Below are positions 33,861 to 48,800 of a stretch of 64,000 nucleotides of DNA, in pieces. A program made the translations under genes and the position numbers. The notes below the pieces were generated by a model. The model was not told the DNA's origin. It did no database searches and worked only from the letters and a program-made list of their open reading frames with translations. Position 1 is the stretch's first letter. The number at the start of each line of letters is the position of its first letter. Origin of the DNA: Cladorhizidae sp. MBARI D1340-BT2 (taxonomy: Eukaryota > Porifera > Demospongiae > Poecilosclerida > Cladorhizidae); contig JAQNBH010000009.1 in assembly GCA_028752905.1 (NCBI GenBank), forward strand, positions 31,663,442 through 31,727,441. Direction: 5' to 3'.

Positions 33861-36800
33861 ATGGTCTATTTCAAATTATATACCTTCTAATTATTCATGA
33901 AATCAGTTACGCATTCTGCGAGTGTGAGACCAAATGCTATTGTATTTGAGTACCAAACTGCTAATAATTGTATCCTAAGAGGTAGCCAGAAAGATTTTAG
34001 CTGTGAAGAGACCAGAGGGAAGGTCCTTCCATTTACATCACACCTGAAGCAGGGACTGTGATAGCTATCGTTGGGAGTCTAGCTCTGACCATTCCTAGTG
34101 CAGTAGGTGGCTAGGTCTTCCTACAAGCCTCATGGTACGAGTTAGATGATAAGAGTACTTACTCACTCACTGTTGGGGTTTTCTTGGCTTCACAATCTCT
34201 GCTGCACCGGCTTCTTCTCCAACAATAGTGCAAGGGTCGCCACACACTAGGTACATGTTCCCTCTTCACTCAGAGATGCCAGTACCTGTCATCAAACTGA
34301 CTTGCTCTATCTCCTGTAGTGGAAGACTTCCGCACTCTTTACATTCATTCAAGTTACATGGCACACACCAACTTAGTGCAATGGACCATGAGAGGAATGT
34401 GTGTACAGTAGATGGGTTGTTCAAGAGTAGAAAGTGATGTCATGAGTTGTTCAAGAGTAGAAAGTGATGTCATGGGTGTTCAAGAGTAGAAAGTGATGTC
34501 ATGAGTTGTTCAAGAGTAGAAAGTGATGTCATGGGTTGATTAAGAGTAAAAAGTGATGTCATGGGTGTTCAAGAGTAGAAAGTGATGTCATGAGTTGTTC
34601 AAGAGTAGAAAGTGATGTGATGGTTTGTTCAAGAGTAGAAAGTGATGTGATGGTTTGTTCAAGAGTAGAAAGTGATGTCATGAGTTGTTCAAGAGTAGAA
34701 AGTGATGTGATGGTTTGTTCAAGAGTAGAAAGTGATGTGATGGTTTGTTCAAGAGTAGAAAGTGATGTGATGGGTCGAGGTTTGTTTTGGTCAGGAGGTA
34801 TTTCTAAGAAAAATGAGTCTTTGATTGATGCTGAGAGTATGGACTTGTTGTTAATCTGAACTTTCCCTGTCAAGTGCTTGAGCATTCAGCTGTAGCTAGC
34901 CTTCCATAAGCCTGTGGCATACAGTATATATGTACCTCCTCAGTCCAGCTAAATGCTTCCGTCTAGTCTTGTCGTATAGCTAGATTGGTGCAACATGCTT
35001 GTGTTTTATATTTGTCTACAGAATGTTATGATTCTATTATTGTTGTTGTTATTTAGAATGATAAAGTCGCACTTGGACTTGTACGAAAAAGTATGTTTTC
35101 TTTGTGCTTTTGTTGGTGTCCATTTTTTTGTGACAAATGTGCATATATATGATGGCTCCAGGAAGAATGAGTGCTAGTATTAAGATTATATTCTCCAGTT
35201 ACATATGATAGAAACCTAACATTTATCCATTAGCCCTTAGCAAGCATGAGATCCATGGGATGGCCCAAGGATGAGGATGTAAACCAGCTCAGGTTGAGGA
35301 GAGGGTGGCTCCAAGTTGTAATAATAGAAGAGGTTTTGAGTATTACTTGTATGAGGAATTATTGTTTTATAAGTGATTGTGAATGATATAAATGTTAGTG
35401 ATGTCATTGGTCATATAATGAAATTTTCTATTCATTGACTTCAACTGTTTTTGTTTGTTGTTGTTGTTGTTGTTGTTGTTGTTCATTGTTGTTGCTGGAT
35501 TTTTTTTCATCCCTCTTAGGAGTAGATGTTCTTGTGAATCCGTACCAAATCGAAGAGGAAGATTCAGATGATGAAGAAGCCATGCAGGTAACTTTCTCGC
35601 CCATCAAATCACAGCTCCATCTCAACAGGTCGCAAAACAGATCGGCTACACTTCAACCTAAGGTTTCTCCATTGTGGTTTCCTTCTGAAAGCAAACTGAG
35701 GTCTCACTCGTTAGTGCTATCAAATTCTGCCACAATGTCTTCTTCTGACTTTAAAGATGAAAGCAAACTGAGGTCTCACTCGTTAGTGCTATCAAATTCT
35801 GCCACAATGTCTTCTTCTGACTTTAAAGATAAGGAGACCATGTTTCAGACTGTTGTCAAGACCAGCAATCTCTCCAGGCTGAATCAACTTGACAATAAAG
35901 AAACTGGGTTGGGATTAGACAATATGCTGCAGCAGTACAAGGAGAGAATGTGCTCACCTTCTACTTCCGCCAGTGACTCGCGAAGTATTTCTTCCTCCAG
36001 CTATTCTGAAATATGTTCAACTGATCATGATGGTAGTGCTGCCAGCCCCCTCGATGACTGCTTCCCCTCTATCCAAGTATCCAAGAAAACTGTGAAGACA
36101 CTTGGATCCAGCTCCATATTCAGTTCTGAACATGCTTCTCCAGTCCCGAAGAAAAATATTGATGTTCAGCCAAATAAAGCTCAGTTGGAAAAGAATGAAG
36201 ATGTCAGAGCATTTGATGAGTTCAAGAAGGTGAAGAGCATCACAGTCAGGCAGGAAGCTGAGGTTAAGAAAACGAGTGTACCTACCTTCACTACTGCAGA
36301 GAAAAGGGAGCTCTCTGATACTGGCAGTGTCGCAGTTGGTGATGTTGGTGAGTTCAAGGGCAAGAGTGACAGCAAGAGTACCCATTCAGAAAAAGAAATG
36401 TTTAAGAAAGTTTGTGTGTCCAGCAGTGACACACAAGCCAGAAAAAAGATTCTCCCCACTCCCTATTCTATAGGCCCTCCTCCTTCTGGACCTCTTCTCC
36501 CTAATCCTCAGTTCTCTGGCCCTCTGCCTCCTGGACCATCACATGGGACAGCACACGATAATGTACAAGAGGATCCAAAATCCACCAAAACCACCAAAAC
36601 CAGGATGTCATTGATTCACAGGAATACTAGGTACTCCCGAAAGAACCGGCCACTGCCACTTTTGAGAGTCGGTGACAAAAAAGATACAGGAAGACTCTGT
36701 GCTGAGAACTTCTCTTTTTCTCCTCCCACAAGCAGATCACCTCTTACCTTTGAAGAAATGGAAGATGTGGATGGTGGTATCTCTCAGCAGCATCCCACGG

Positions 36801-39800
36801 CATATGCAAATTCAGCCACTTCTCAGGACAAGATCAAGGCCAGTGTAGCTGTCCTGAATACCTCCTCAAAGATGGAGGGAGAAGTCAGTCTGACCAAATG
36901 GAAACCTGATGGTGAGAGCTGCTGTGGTATCGAACCACACGAATAACTATCAGTTAACTGTAACAGAAATTCAGGGCTCTATTTTAGGTTGTAGTCATGT
37001 GTTCATTGTGTGGTGAGTTGTGTGATCTACTCTCTGCAGTATAGCTAGCCACCCCATGTATGAATTACCTGCTGTGGTCTGTATGGTACAGATATAGGAA
37101 GGATGAAATGCATTCAAAGAGGAGTTAGCTAACGGAGAAAATTAGCTAGATGGAGAAAGATATCTAGCCATGGTTGATGGTGTAGATGGGGCATTGTGCT
37201 TATAACTTGTGACCCCTCGAGTGCATTATTGTGGATTGGTTAATGAGGATTTTCGTTTTACAGGATCGTTTGGATCAGTACAACTGATGCTACAGTACTC
37301 AGATGAGACCTTGATAGCCATAGTGAATAATTGCAAGGTGAGTGTACCTCAATCATTAAAGCATATCCAGAATGCAGATGAACCATAAGCCTTATTAACA
37401 AGCAATGGTCACACTTACACCCGCATAACCTGTCTCATCCTCCCCCCACATGAGGAGGTGGTGTTTCAACCCACCTCCACCAAATTCCTTTTCAGTACAT
37501 GCGCGACATAATATGCCAATTAACTTCCAGACACAGGTGAGTATGATCTCTGTCGATATAGCCGGACAAGTGTTATGCGTGTGTCGGTTTATATCTAAGC
37601 AATGAATCTATGTATTATGTGTTACCAGCCCAATTCCACCTTATGTTTAAGGCTTGCATGAGTGGCATATTGGTTGCCATAGTGTCTTTACCTGTGGGCT
37701 AGCTTCATTTATGATGCCCCAGACCTTCTTATAGAGTCTTTGTCTTTCTCCTGCAGGGACTCAGAGCCATGGACAGTAATGGATTATCAGACCCTTATGT
37801 GAAACTCTTTATTATACCCGGAACCAAAATGGTGAGCAGATGTGAAAGATGATGGCCTCAAAGGGCAGGGTTTCATTTAGGGAGGAAAGCAAATATAAAA
37901 ACTACAAATATTGTGCATATGATTATTTACAGTGTGCCTCTCATTAGCTTGTGGGATTACTACTTTATGGATCTTATTTCAAATAGTATATTAGATTATC
38001 TGAGATAATTCCTTTAACGACAGGAATGTTTAATAACCGAGTTATAACATCGAGAGAATACAATTGCAAGTTGATTATTGAGAAGCTTATTGTAGAGTTA
38101 TAACAATTATGTCATGATAATGTATGATACCAAGTCACTCAATGTGGTCAATATAGCTGAACTCACAACTAGCATATAAATTGCTGTTCTCATTGCTTTG
38201 ACCTAGTTCATACTTGAATGCTGAAGGTATCCTAGTCCAATGTCTAGATCATGCCCATACATTATCTTTTATTTGATTGGAAAATAAATTAGTTAAAGTG
38301 TGGCAATAACAAATGTTGGATGCAAGCTTGGGATGGGGATCGTGGAACACATGGAGCTTGTGAATAATAATTAATGGCAGGCAGCTGTATTCTATCTATG
38401 GTATTTACCTCTTCTAGATATTTCAAACAAAAGTCGTTCCAAAGAACCTGGACCCTGTGTTCCAGGAAAGCTTCTCCTTCACCAATCTCACCTTGGATGC
38501 CATGCAGAAGAAGACATTATGGTATACTTTTAACTCATGATCTCATTGTTACTGTGCATGTGATGTCTTCTGTCCCCTCTCGTTTGGTTGCGGTCTCCCT
38601 CTCTCATCTCTCCACTGTCATGTTGTGATACCTGCAAAACAAATTATTGGTGCTATATTTTAGTGTTGTTGCTATGGACTACGATGGCTTCAGTAGGGAT
38701 GACTTCATAGGTGCCACGCAAATAAAACTCTATGAAGTTCTCAACTCTGACAACAATGAGATCTCCGTCAAGCGTCTGTTTGACAGCAATGTAAGTCGCC
38801 TGTGGGACCCTGACATAAATGTTATGTTAAATTTCTTTCACTATAAAACTGTGCGTAAATATATATGTATATATATATATATTGCGTAGGTATATATGAA
38901 AAACGGTCAAACCACTGGGCCAACCTGCCTGAAGATTTCCATGGAGATCAGCTCAGTCCCAAGTATGGTAATAGGCTAGATGACTTTGGATTAAAGCCAC
39001 CATCACCAAAAAAAATGGCAGTTGTAATTGTCGGCCATTTTGCTGGCCATTTTTAACTTACGTCATTTTTAACTCGTAAGGGATGTGTCTGCACGTGCTG
39101 TCAAGTTCCTGATAGTAGCACACAAAGAGCACAACTTGGCAGCATTTCCAAACAAACTAGACTAGCTACTCTAGAGCTCACATAACAAGTGGTTTTTCAG
39201 CGAGGCTGCGTCTAACCGTACTCCATTAGAAAACACCATTCTTGCTGAAATGGTGAGGTTTACTGCAGGCAGTGTCATCATCGATGGCTTCAACAAGAGA
39301 AACAAGTTAGTAGCCATTAGATAGATAGCTATAGCTGGTAATTTAGATTGAAGAAATACTTTCTGTAACTAAGGCTTGGTCAAGTGATGCATTAGCTAGT
39401 TAAAAAACACTATTTTTTTAGCCTAAACCCTAGCATTCTAGTTTGACCCGTATTCAAAAGTGGCAGACAAAAAAATATTTCATCTAAAACTCATTTTGGC
39501 AATCTCTTGTATCCTAAACAGAGTTTTAGGCTATAGATAGATTAAGATCCTCAGTTTTTTGCTGGTGAATGTTCCCAAGCATGCAGTCATTCAAATGTTG
39601 CCAAGTCATTGAGTTTCTCAAATAAGTTTTTATATGCTTGATAGCAGAGAAGCTGTAAATCTTCAAAAGCTTATGCACTTATGCCAGCATACACCTTTAC
39701 TAGATTGTTCATTGAAGCCATCACCAATACTTTGAACCCTTGAAACTGCGAATCTGAAAGCCGCCTTGACACCACTGCACATTCTGGATAACTCTTCACA

Positions 39801-42800
39801 AATCGAACAGTGTCAGCTTTCCTGGTGGCATGAATCTCTATTAGACCAAGGGTTTGCTTCTGGTTCCATGTGCAGCAGCGATGTGTACTCAACTCAGTAG
39901 TGGACACTGCAGCTACAATGGATGTCAGGCTGTCCAATGCCCTCGCTTGGAGCAGGTGAATGGGGACAAAGTAAGTGACAAGGTATCGGCATTCAGGTTA
40001 GATTTTCCAGATCAATGAAGTATCTTCACTTCCTTAGCTTCCCCTCCATACACTCTCACAGCCGCCATCTCGCATGCGTCCCAGTTGGATTTGGGGGCTG
40101 TGGTACTACTTTCGTGGCAGTTAGCCAATCCTGTCACTGAATGACCATACTTGTATGTGTGAAAATAGATGATTGCCCAAGTACTGTCAAGGTCTCGAGC
40201 TCGTATGTCGTAGTTGGTCTATGCTCTTGACAATGCTTGACCGGCATAGGTCCAGGGTGAATCTGACCATCCTCTTGGAGCTGCGACAATATTGCACCTA
40301 TGCCCATTACACTGGCATATGCCTCTAGGACAAATCCTCACTGAATGAGGAATAGGCAAGCACAGGAGCTGTGACTTCCACTTCACTATCATATGGTGAA
40401 ACCATTCTGACAGCTTTTAGTCCTAATGACAGTCTCCTTCCCTGTCAGTCTATGCAAGGATGCGAAATTCTTGATATATCTCCTGTAGTAAGGGCTCAAA
40501 CCAAGGAATTGTCAAAGTCTCCTTAAATTATGTAGAGTAGAGAAGTCTCGCACTGCTTTGACAAGCCTCGGATGTGGCTTCATCCCCTCAGGCATGATCA
40601 GATGGCGCAAGTATTCCATTTCTTCTTGAATGAACTAACACTTAACTTTGAGTTTTAAACCAGCCTTCTCAATCCTCTGGATCACGTGATGTAGATGTTG
40701 CGTGTGCTCTTGCACAGTATGAAAGAAGATTAACACACCATTGGATATAAACAATCACATAATCTGGGCCTCCCTCCAGATTCAACCCCATCAGCAGCCG
40801 CTGGAAAACATAGGGCATTAGTGAGCCCAAAGGCATCACACGGAACTCATATAAGCCCTGGGGTATTACGATTGCTCTCTTCTCCTAAATAGAATGCACC
40901 CAAATCAGCCAGTATCCTGAAGCTAAGTCAAATGTGGAGAAATACTTCGATTCCCCAAACTGGTTCAGCAGGTCATTGATGCGAAATAGTGGGATTGTGG
41001 CTGGCTGGTTACTAAGTTGAGGCCCCTATAGTCAACACAAAACAGGTGGAACTTGTCTTCCCTCATCACTATCACCACTGGACTGGCCCAGTCTGTTTGA
41101 GGTTGGACCACTCCATTGCCTGCATCTTCTTGAACTGAACATCCACCTCCTGTCTTAATGCAAAGGGCATCCTTTGGGAAGGCAGCCTCTCAGGGACTTC
41201 ATCCCCAATGTCAATTTAGTGATGTAGCATACTAGTCTCTCCCAGTTCATGCTCCTCCAAGCTGAAGGCTTCATGTGGTCTGCCTTGCAGGCACTGCTTC
41301 TCCAGTGGGGCCAGTAGTTCCGGTAGGTGTATTATCTCCGGTAACTCTATCCTCTATGCCTGGTCATCATTCACATTCACTCTCTTGACTACTTCACACT
41401 CTAATGGAAACTCTTGCTGAGGCATCCTCCAGAGATAACTCTTCATCTTGTCCTAGTAAACTGCCTGGATGGATTACCTCTGCTGCTACCATCCCTAAAA
41501 TAATGGTGACCCTTGATGCTACTTGGGGATTGGAAAACAGGTTCATCACAACCATCCTGCTCTATGTGGTGCTTACAGAGCATCCTCCACACACAGTCCA
41601 GTATCACTTTTCAAGTTTGAGATCATGCTCCATGTCACCGGGTGGTCATCACTACCTGCTTCTGCCACTGGACATCAGGATGCTGCAGAGTTATGCCCTC
41701 TGATAACAGCAACCATTCAGCTTAATATAGGCTGGGGTACATATTGTCTCGTCTCCAAAGGACACATCAAGGTCCATACAACTATCCAAGATGAAAGACT
41801 TCCGGTCATATGTCCAAGTTGTCTTGTCTGCATCCTTTAAGTTGCATTTCTTGAGTTTTTTCACCAGCGTGCTACCTTCTGGAACATGTCATCTCTGACA
41901 TATGGTGATGTTAGTTCCACTCTCAATAATGCCATATGCCAGCACACCTTGAATGTTCATCCTTGCACACTGAAGGTGGTTTCCCTTGTCATTCACCCAT
42001 GCTTGGTGTACCACACTGCCTTGGTTGGACAACGAAGATTAATAAAATACTGACTAAGTTTGACTTCTGGGCTTAGCTTTGTTAGCTTTAGCCTCTTTCC
42101 TGATAGACTAAACCTGTTTGGCAAGATGTTGCTTAGGCTTGGCTGAGAACTTGCCACTAGAATTTCTCTATGGGCAGTCCCTCAAGCAAATTCATCACAA
42201 TTTTAGCATCTCTTGTCAGTCATTAAAGAAGACATCTTAAGCGATCTTCGGATCAGAGGACCTACGTTGGCTGTCCTCCTCTTACTGTAGAATAAAAGGA
42301 TAGGCTTGGCTTGTACTGTCACCACTTCCTAAATCCCAAATTCCTCCTGTCATTGCTCCTCAGTCTTCGTAGCAATGCATAGTACTAGGTAGTCCACAGC
42401 ACCAGAAACTGTAACCCTCCATCAGGCTCTACTTGAGTGCCTCCTGGACTTTGCCACACAAAAGAACACATCTGGTGTCTGCTTACATGCCATCCTTACT
42501 ATAGGCTAAGCGCTCAAGCCATCTGACAAAATCAGGCACCATCTCATCCTCTTTCTGAGATGTGTGCTGGAAGTTCTAGCTGCCATAGCCTTACTTCCAG
42601 AGTCAAGGCTGAATAAATATAGCACTCTATTCATCCAAAAAGCCAAGTGTGTCGTAGTTTCTGGCACTTCGCAAAACTGATGCCGAGTTCCCTCTTTGAA
42701 CTACCACTGACGTTGTAATCAGGTTTTAGTTGATCTTTCATCACCTGTCACTTGCTGTAGCTGGGCACAACTACTTGATGAACAATACTGTTTCTGGCCA

Positions 42801-45800
42801 AACACACCTGTGGTCTCTATGGCTACTTGTACAAAAGAGCAAGACTGACTCAGATTACATGACATTGCCTTCTTGCAACCTTCAGGTTGAGCTGCAGCAA
42901 CACTGGGCCTCACATGCACAACTCACCAGGTAGGATGCTGCAGAACCTTAGGGTGCTTTTCATCGGTGAGGCTGATGCAGCAGGCTCCAATCTAGATGGA
43001 TGTGAGCTGCAGTGAGGACCCTATACACAATGTCATTATGTGCTGCATGGTGATGATGATGGTCTTCATTGCCATGGGTCCCAGATGGTCCACCTCAGCT
43101 CCACAGTTGTGACAGGTATGAGGATGACAGAGTGAGGGGCCTAAATGTAAACCTACAGCAACTCTAGCAATGCTGTTATCCATTCTCAGACCAAGGCAGG
43201 TGACCAGCAAAGCCTTCAACCATGCATCCTGGGCATTCTTGAGCGGGGTCTCTGCCATGAATGAAATCTTGTAGGAATCCCAAACCTACTGATGATGTTG
43301 GTCTCTACCTTCTGGTGGTCGAAGGCAGACAGAATCATGACTCAGTCTCCTAGTGTCCACGATGTAAGAGCAGAGTATCTCTGCAGAGCTAAAATGAGTT
43401 GGTAGGATATGTTCTTAGAAGATGTGGAGGAGAGGAAAGCAAGTCTGCTAGTTATACTGTACTATGAATGCCAATCCCCAGCTTTCACCGGGAAAGAAGC
43501 TTGTACCCATGGGTCATCATGGAGATTGGTGTTAGAGATGACATTGACAATTGATCTCAGGATCTCATAGCTGTTGAGAGTTGATAGGGTGACAATCTGA
43601 GGCCATGGGATTGAGCAGTGCCATCATGGACAGAGATATGTTGAAACCTCTCCTAATATGGTCTGTAGATGTTTAATCTTCTGCAACATAGCCTTGTCGA
43701 TAAAACTCTCATCAATGAGTGAGACAAGCAAGGAGGCTGACATCGGATTCACCAAACATGATCCTGAATTGATGAGATAATGATGTCCTCACAGATGGAT
43801 TTGCCCATTATAGCTATAAATATGTTTATAATGGTTCTAGGACATATATCCATGGACAAAAAACCCTGGACAATTACCACCTGGACAAATACCCCCTGTG
43901 CCAAAAACCCCCTGGACATTTACTCACCCCATAAATATGTTCACCTTCACATATAGGATTTTAGGATGATAAATGGGATTTTATTGCCCTAGCCCTAGCC
44001 CTAAACCTTATACAATTTTATTTCTCATTTCCCAATTTTTTAAAAATTTTTATGGGGGGGGGGGGAGAATATATGTCCTAGTGGGTAAATGGCAAGCAAA
44101 CTAGGTCATTTTTTTTGTCCGATGTCCTGATAGGTTATAAACACATGCATGTGTGCACACACACACATACACACAGGGCCAGATCACAATATGTCGCGAG
44201 GCCAACATGTCGCATTGCTTTAACCAGTGGTTAACAATATCACAAAATTGACGCAACCATTGCTAGTGCGAGCAGCATATTGTGAGCCGGCCTGAAAAGA
44301 AAGATCAGTAAAGCACCAAATCTACTTTAATCCTTTCACTGGCAGATTTACGGAGGACTTTTTACAAAAATTGACACAATTTCACATTTTTTTATTATAG
44401 AGGACCACATGAAGACAAGTACCCAACAACTATATATCAGGTGATAGCTGATGCATGAAGGGACGTTACGGTAAATTTTAGTTGCTTAGCAACAAACCAC
44501 AGAAATGTGAATATTGTTATAAGAGACAGGAAGTAAAATAAAAGGGTTTATATCGGGTTTATATCATCTCAATTTCATATTACACATGAAACCAGCAATG
44601 TTAGCCGGTCAACTTTTGGTCCAACAACAACTACTGTTTGTCAACAACAATTTTTTGGTTGATTATAACAAACCACAAAGATGTGAATATCATTAAAAGG
44701 CTATTTCAGCTCGGTTTCATACACATGAAATCAGCAATGTTAGCTAGTCAACGTTTGGTCAACAACAACTATTTGTCAACAACATTTTTATATCAAATCA
44801 CAAAGATGTGAATAGCATAACAAAGAGGAAGTAAGGGCTAGGGTCCATAGTACTGAAAAATAAATAAAAGTATGTGCAAAGTGTGCATTACATAATTATA
44901 AATAAATATAGATAAAAAATAAAAGGGCAATGCTTGGCACTGTGAAGGTCTGCATGTTCAGCATAACTCAGACAAACACATAATGCTACATTATAAAATA
45001 TATTATATATATATAAATAATAACCTCTCCTCCAACCCTGTCTTCTCCTCTGATGCTTCCTCATCCTCCTCCAGGTCCATGAGTGAAACTACCTTCGAAG
45101 GAGAAATATCCTATTATTATGCTAGTTACTAGGCTTTACTATACAACTCTTATCTATTTTTACCTTGGGGGAAGTCTTCATGATCATCACTATCGTCTGA
45201 AGCTTCGCTTGGCAGAGTAGGGCGACCTATACTTTGAAAACTTACTTCGTGGTCAGTGCCAACAGCTTCTGTTATAGCTGCCATAGCATCACCGTCAACT
45301 ACGCCACTTCCCAGGTAAGCACAGGCACCTTCTTCCTCTTCTTCACTAACGTCAATCTCAATCTCGGACAGGCCGAAGTCATCCTCAAATAGGAAGTCTT
45401 AACGCTTTGTCTCTACTAAAGCGGGTCGCCATTTCTTCTTCGAGACCGGGAATGAACCGGAAGTGACGTTTGCTGGCACGTTTACTTCCCTTTCCTCATT
45501 CCGTATTTTCCAGATATTCAGGGGTATATTAGAGGCATGCTTTAGGCATACTCGTGCAATTTTTGAAGTATATACCGCGAACGGTTAATTTTTTACTTTT
45601 TCATCGCGACTAATCAGTTTTCACGACTTAAGTCGCTTATGCCAGTGAAAGGGTTAAGGGAGACATATTTTTGCGAGTGGTCCTTTTTCCACAAACCCAT
45701 AACTTCCTTACTAAATATGCCTCACATGCAAGCAATTTCAGTGTAGCATGCCCTTTAGATGCAATAATGTTGGTGTAGCAGATATGGGTCAATGGTTCAG

Positions 45801-48800
45801 AGGCCATTTCTAGGAAGTGTATCTTGGGAACAACAAGTTCAACATAAGTATAACACTTGTAGCTGTACATACCATGAAACACATAGTGACTGGTATGTGG
45901 GAGGCAATCTACACTACGGAGAGCTGATCACATTACTTTGTATCAGAGTTTTATGGTATGTCAGGATAACCCCATAGGAAGATACACTTCCTAGAAAAAA
46001 GGGAAAAATAGGCTAAGATTGTCAGACTCTTTAGGTAATACTGTAACTTAGTGCAAACACAATAAGCTGCAATTTGGTTAAAAAATCAGCTCCGCAAGCA
46101 ATAGTTACACAGTGCTACATCCTGTGAGCATGCCCTGCACATACCTGTGCTGGGCTTAGGATAGACTACCAGTGTGGGAATGAGAAAGGATTCTTGAAGA
46201 TAACCAAGTTTCTTCCAATAATGTGGTGGTTAATAATCCTCTTTATGATGTGTAAACATTATTGTTATGATATCTCCATGTCAACACTTACTTTCCAGGT
46301 GCCCAAGAGTGATGTTGCAACCATTGACAGAGGTGAAATCCATCTGAGTATCCAGTATTCTTCTGAGAGGAATGGTCTGGTAGTGAATGTGCTCAGTACC
46401 AGAAACATCGCTGAACAGCTGCACAGTGGCAAGTGTGAGGCCTTCGTCAAGGGGTAGGCGTGTGTGCATGCTAGTGACTAGTGCATGTGCATGTGTGTGT
46501 GCCAGTGACAAGTGAATATGAATGTGTGTGCATGCTACTCACAAGTGTATGTGTGAATGTGCCGGTGACCAGTGTATGTGCGTTTGTGCCCAGTGATGTA
46601 TTTGAGTGTGTATGTAACTAGTGTGCATATGTAATGCCAGTGATGTGTGTGTGTGTGTGTGTGCATATGTATGCCAGTGATGTGTTGTGTGTGTGAGTGT
46701 GTGTGTGCATATGTGTGCCAGTGATGTGTGTGTGTGTGTGCATATGTGTGCCAGTGATGTGTGTGTGTGTGTGTGTAACATTGACTTATGTGACTTTGTG
46801 ATAGGGACTAAGTGTGTGTGTGACAGTGACTAGTGGAGCACATGTTTTAGTTGGTGTGTGTTAACCTTTGTGAGGAAGATTTAAAAGGTGGGCAGATAAA
46901 CGTCAAATGAGAGGTCATGTTCAAGGAGCGATAATTATTTTCCATGGAACTTTTTTTTTACTGAAAGATCAAAACTTTGCCAACTTATGAGTTAGCTCAC
47001 AATAGGAATATGCAACCGATCCAAGATGTTATTCTTGACTACGTTAACTATATGCACATGCCTATGTATATATTCACATAGATATATACATGGATTATTA
47101 AGTGGTTATCCGGTTTGGTGAAGGTCTTTGCTGTTTGCTACTTCTGAGGAAATCAACTCATCACTTCTTTGTAATGAAAAAGTTGCTTGCTAACTTACTC
47201 AGCTAGACTCAAAGAAATTTATTGTATAAACGATCTTTTTTGGTGTTTTTACTAAATTGAGAAAAAAATAGTTGGGATGACTTAGAATCTTGTATATAGT
47301 ACTAAAATAGAAAAGCGATCATAGATCCTTGAAGACTGAATTACTACCTTCATCATTCAAGGTGTGTTGAAAATCTTTTTGGAGCTAAAATAGGTTGAAA
47401 CCATTTACCAGAGTTATAGCTGAGACATAAACTTTGTTTTTTTGTGCTGCCATGGCAAACAAACATAGAGGGTGCTACTGCACTCACTAGTATAATTTCC
47501 ACTTTTTATCTTCTATTGCATCCTTGTGTCTCTACAAGGACAGCTTTATGGAATTTAGTAGCCATCACAATGGATGAAAACTCACTTAACCTCCATCCAA
47601 CAAGAAAAAAATTGTTTGCTCTAATTGTAAGCTATTATACTTAGCCTACTTCAGGTTCATGTTGCAAACCAAACAACTACAGGCAATCAATGTCAGTTAC
47701 TTCTGTATCAAGTCCGGTTATCGTAACTCTCATGTAGTGCTGAGGTAGATGAAAGGTCAGCTTACCTCATGCAACTCTGGAAGTGTATATCTTCCCTACT
47801 TCAGGTTCATGTTGCAAACCAAACAACTACAGGCAATCAATGTCAGTTACTTCTGTATCAAGTCCGGTTATCGTAACTCTCATGTAGTGCTGAGGTAGAT
47901 GAAAGGTCAGCTTACCTCATGCAACTCTGGAAGTGTATATCTTCTATAAACACACACTTATAGTTTTATAGGTCCTTGAACATGAGGCTTTATTTTTGTG
48001 TGTGACCATCAATGAAGTGTTGGAGACTACATTGTGACTTGCATTATGTATACCAACCAACTAGTATGCCATGTAAAGAACCATTCCCCCCATCCTTGCT
48101 AGCATCACCTAGTAAAGAACAATTCCTGGTCCAAGTCAAAGCAGGAGTTAATGCAATATCAGAGTGTAGCATAGCGCGTTAAACTCGTCATTAAACAAAT
48201 GATCAGTAAGAATAGACTGACAAAACTTTATTTATTGTTGTTGTTGATGTTGTTACAATCCTGCAGTCGCTGGACAACCAGGACTCAGGACATCAAGAGA
48301 CGGACAAAGCTATCTCCAAAATCCAATAAACCAGAATTCAATGAAGTTGGTTGTACACAAGATGTTTTTCATGTGTGTTTTCTGGTTGTTGTTGTCTATG
48401 CAGCGCTTATGACGCTCATGGTGCTATCAGGAACTCTGATTTAATGGTACCAGTCTGCCCTTCTAGTGTTCTCCTACCATAAATGCTGGTGGTTAGCTTT
48501 AGCGCAGCTCATTTGTGTGTGCTTATTATTAGGCATGCACTTCACTGTTGGTTATAGCCTATTCATGATAAGTGCCTGTTGTGACAATGTGTCCAACTGC
48601 TTGAGGGTCAATGTTTCTCACAATTCCGGGGACATGTCCACATATGCTGCTCTCCAACCTGTGCTCTGCAACAGTTCGACTATCTCTCTTCCTTTCTAGT
48701 TAACCCTCTACATATATGTGTATGATCTGCAGAGAAATAATGTGTGCTGATTATGCTTGCTTGGTTAAAGCACCACTTTCTTGCTAACTGATGTAAAGCG

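Noticed and set aside
34559..34885. Repetitive frames on both strands in intron 5
   Set aside because: The 30-bp unit is a multiple of three, which keeps frames open by chance. The region lies in an intron, and the exon phases fit without it.
36912..36946. Alternative end of the rabphilin-like protein at the stop at 36944-36946
   Set aside because: A strong GTGAGA donor at 36912 in the correct phase joins exon 8, which starts a well-conserved C2A domain. The read-through tail is not conserved-looking.
46539..46781. His/Thr-rich frame on the minus strand
   Set aside because: Translation of the (GT)n-rich intronic repeat.
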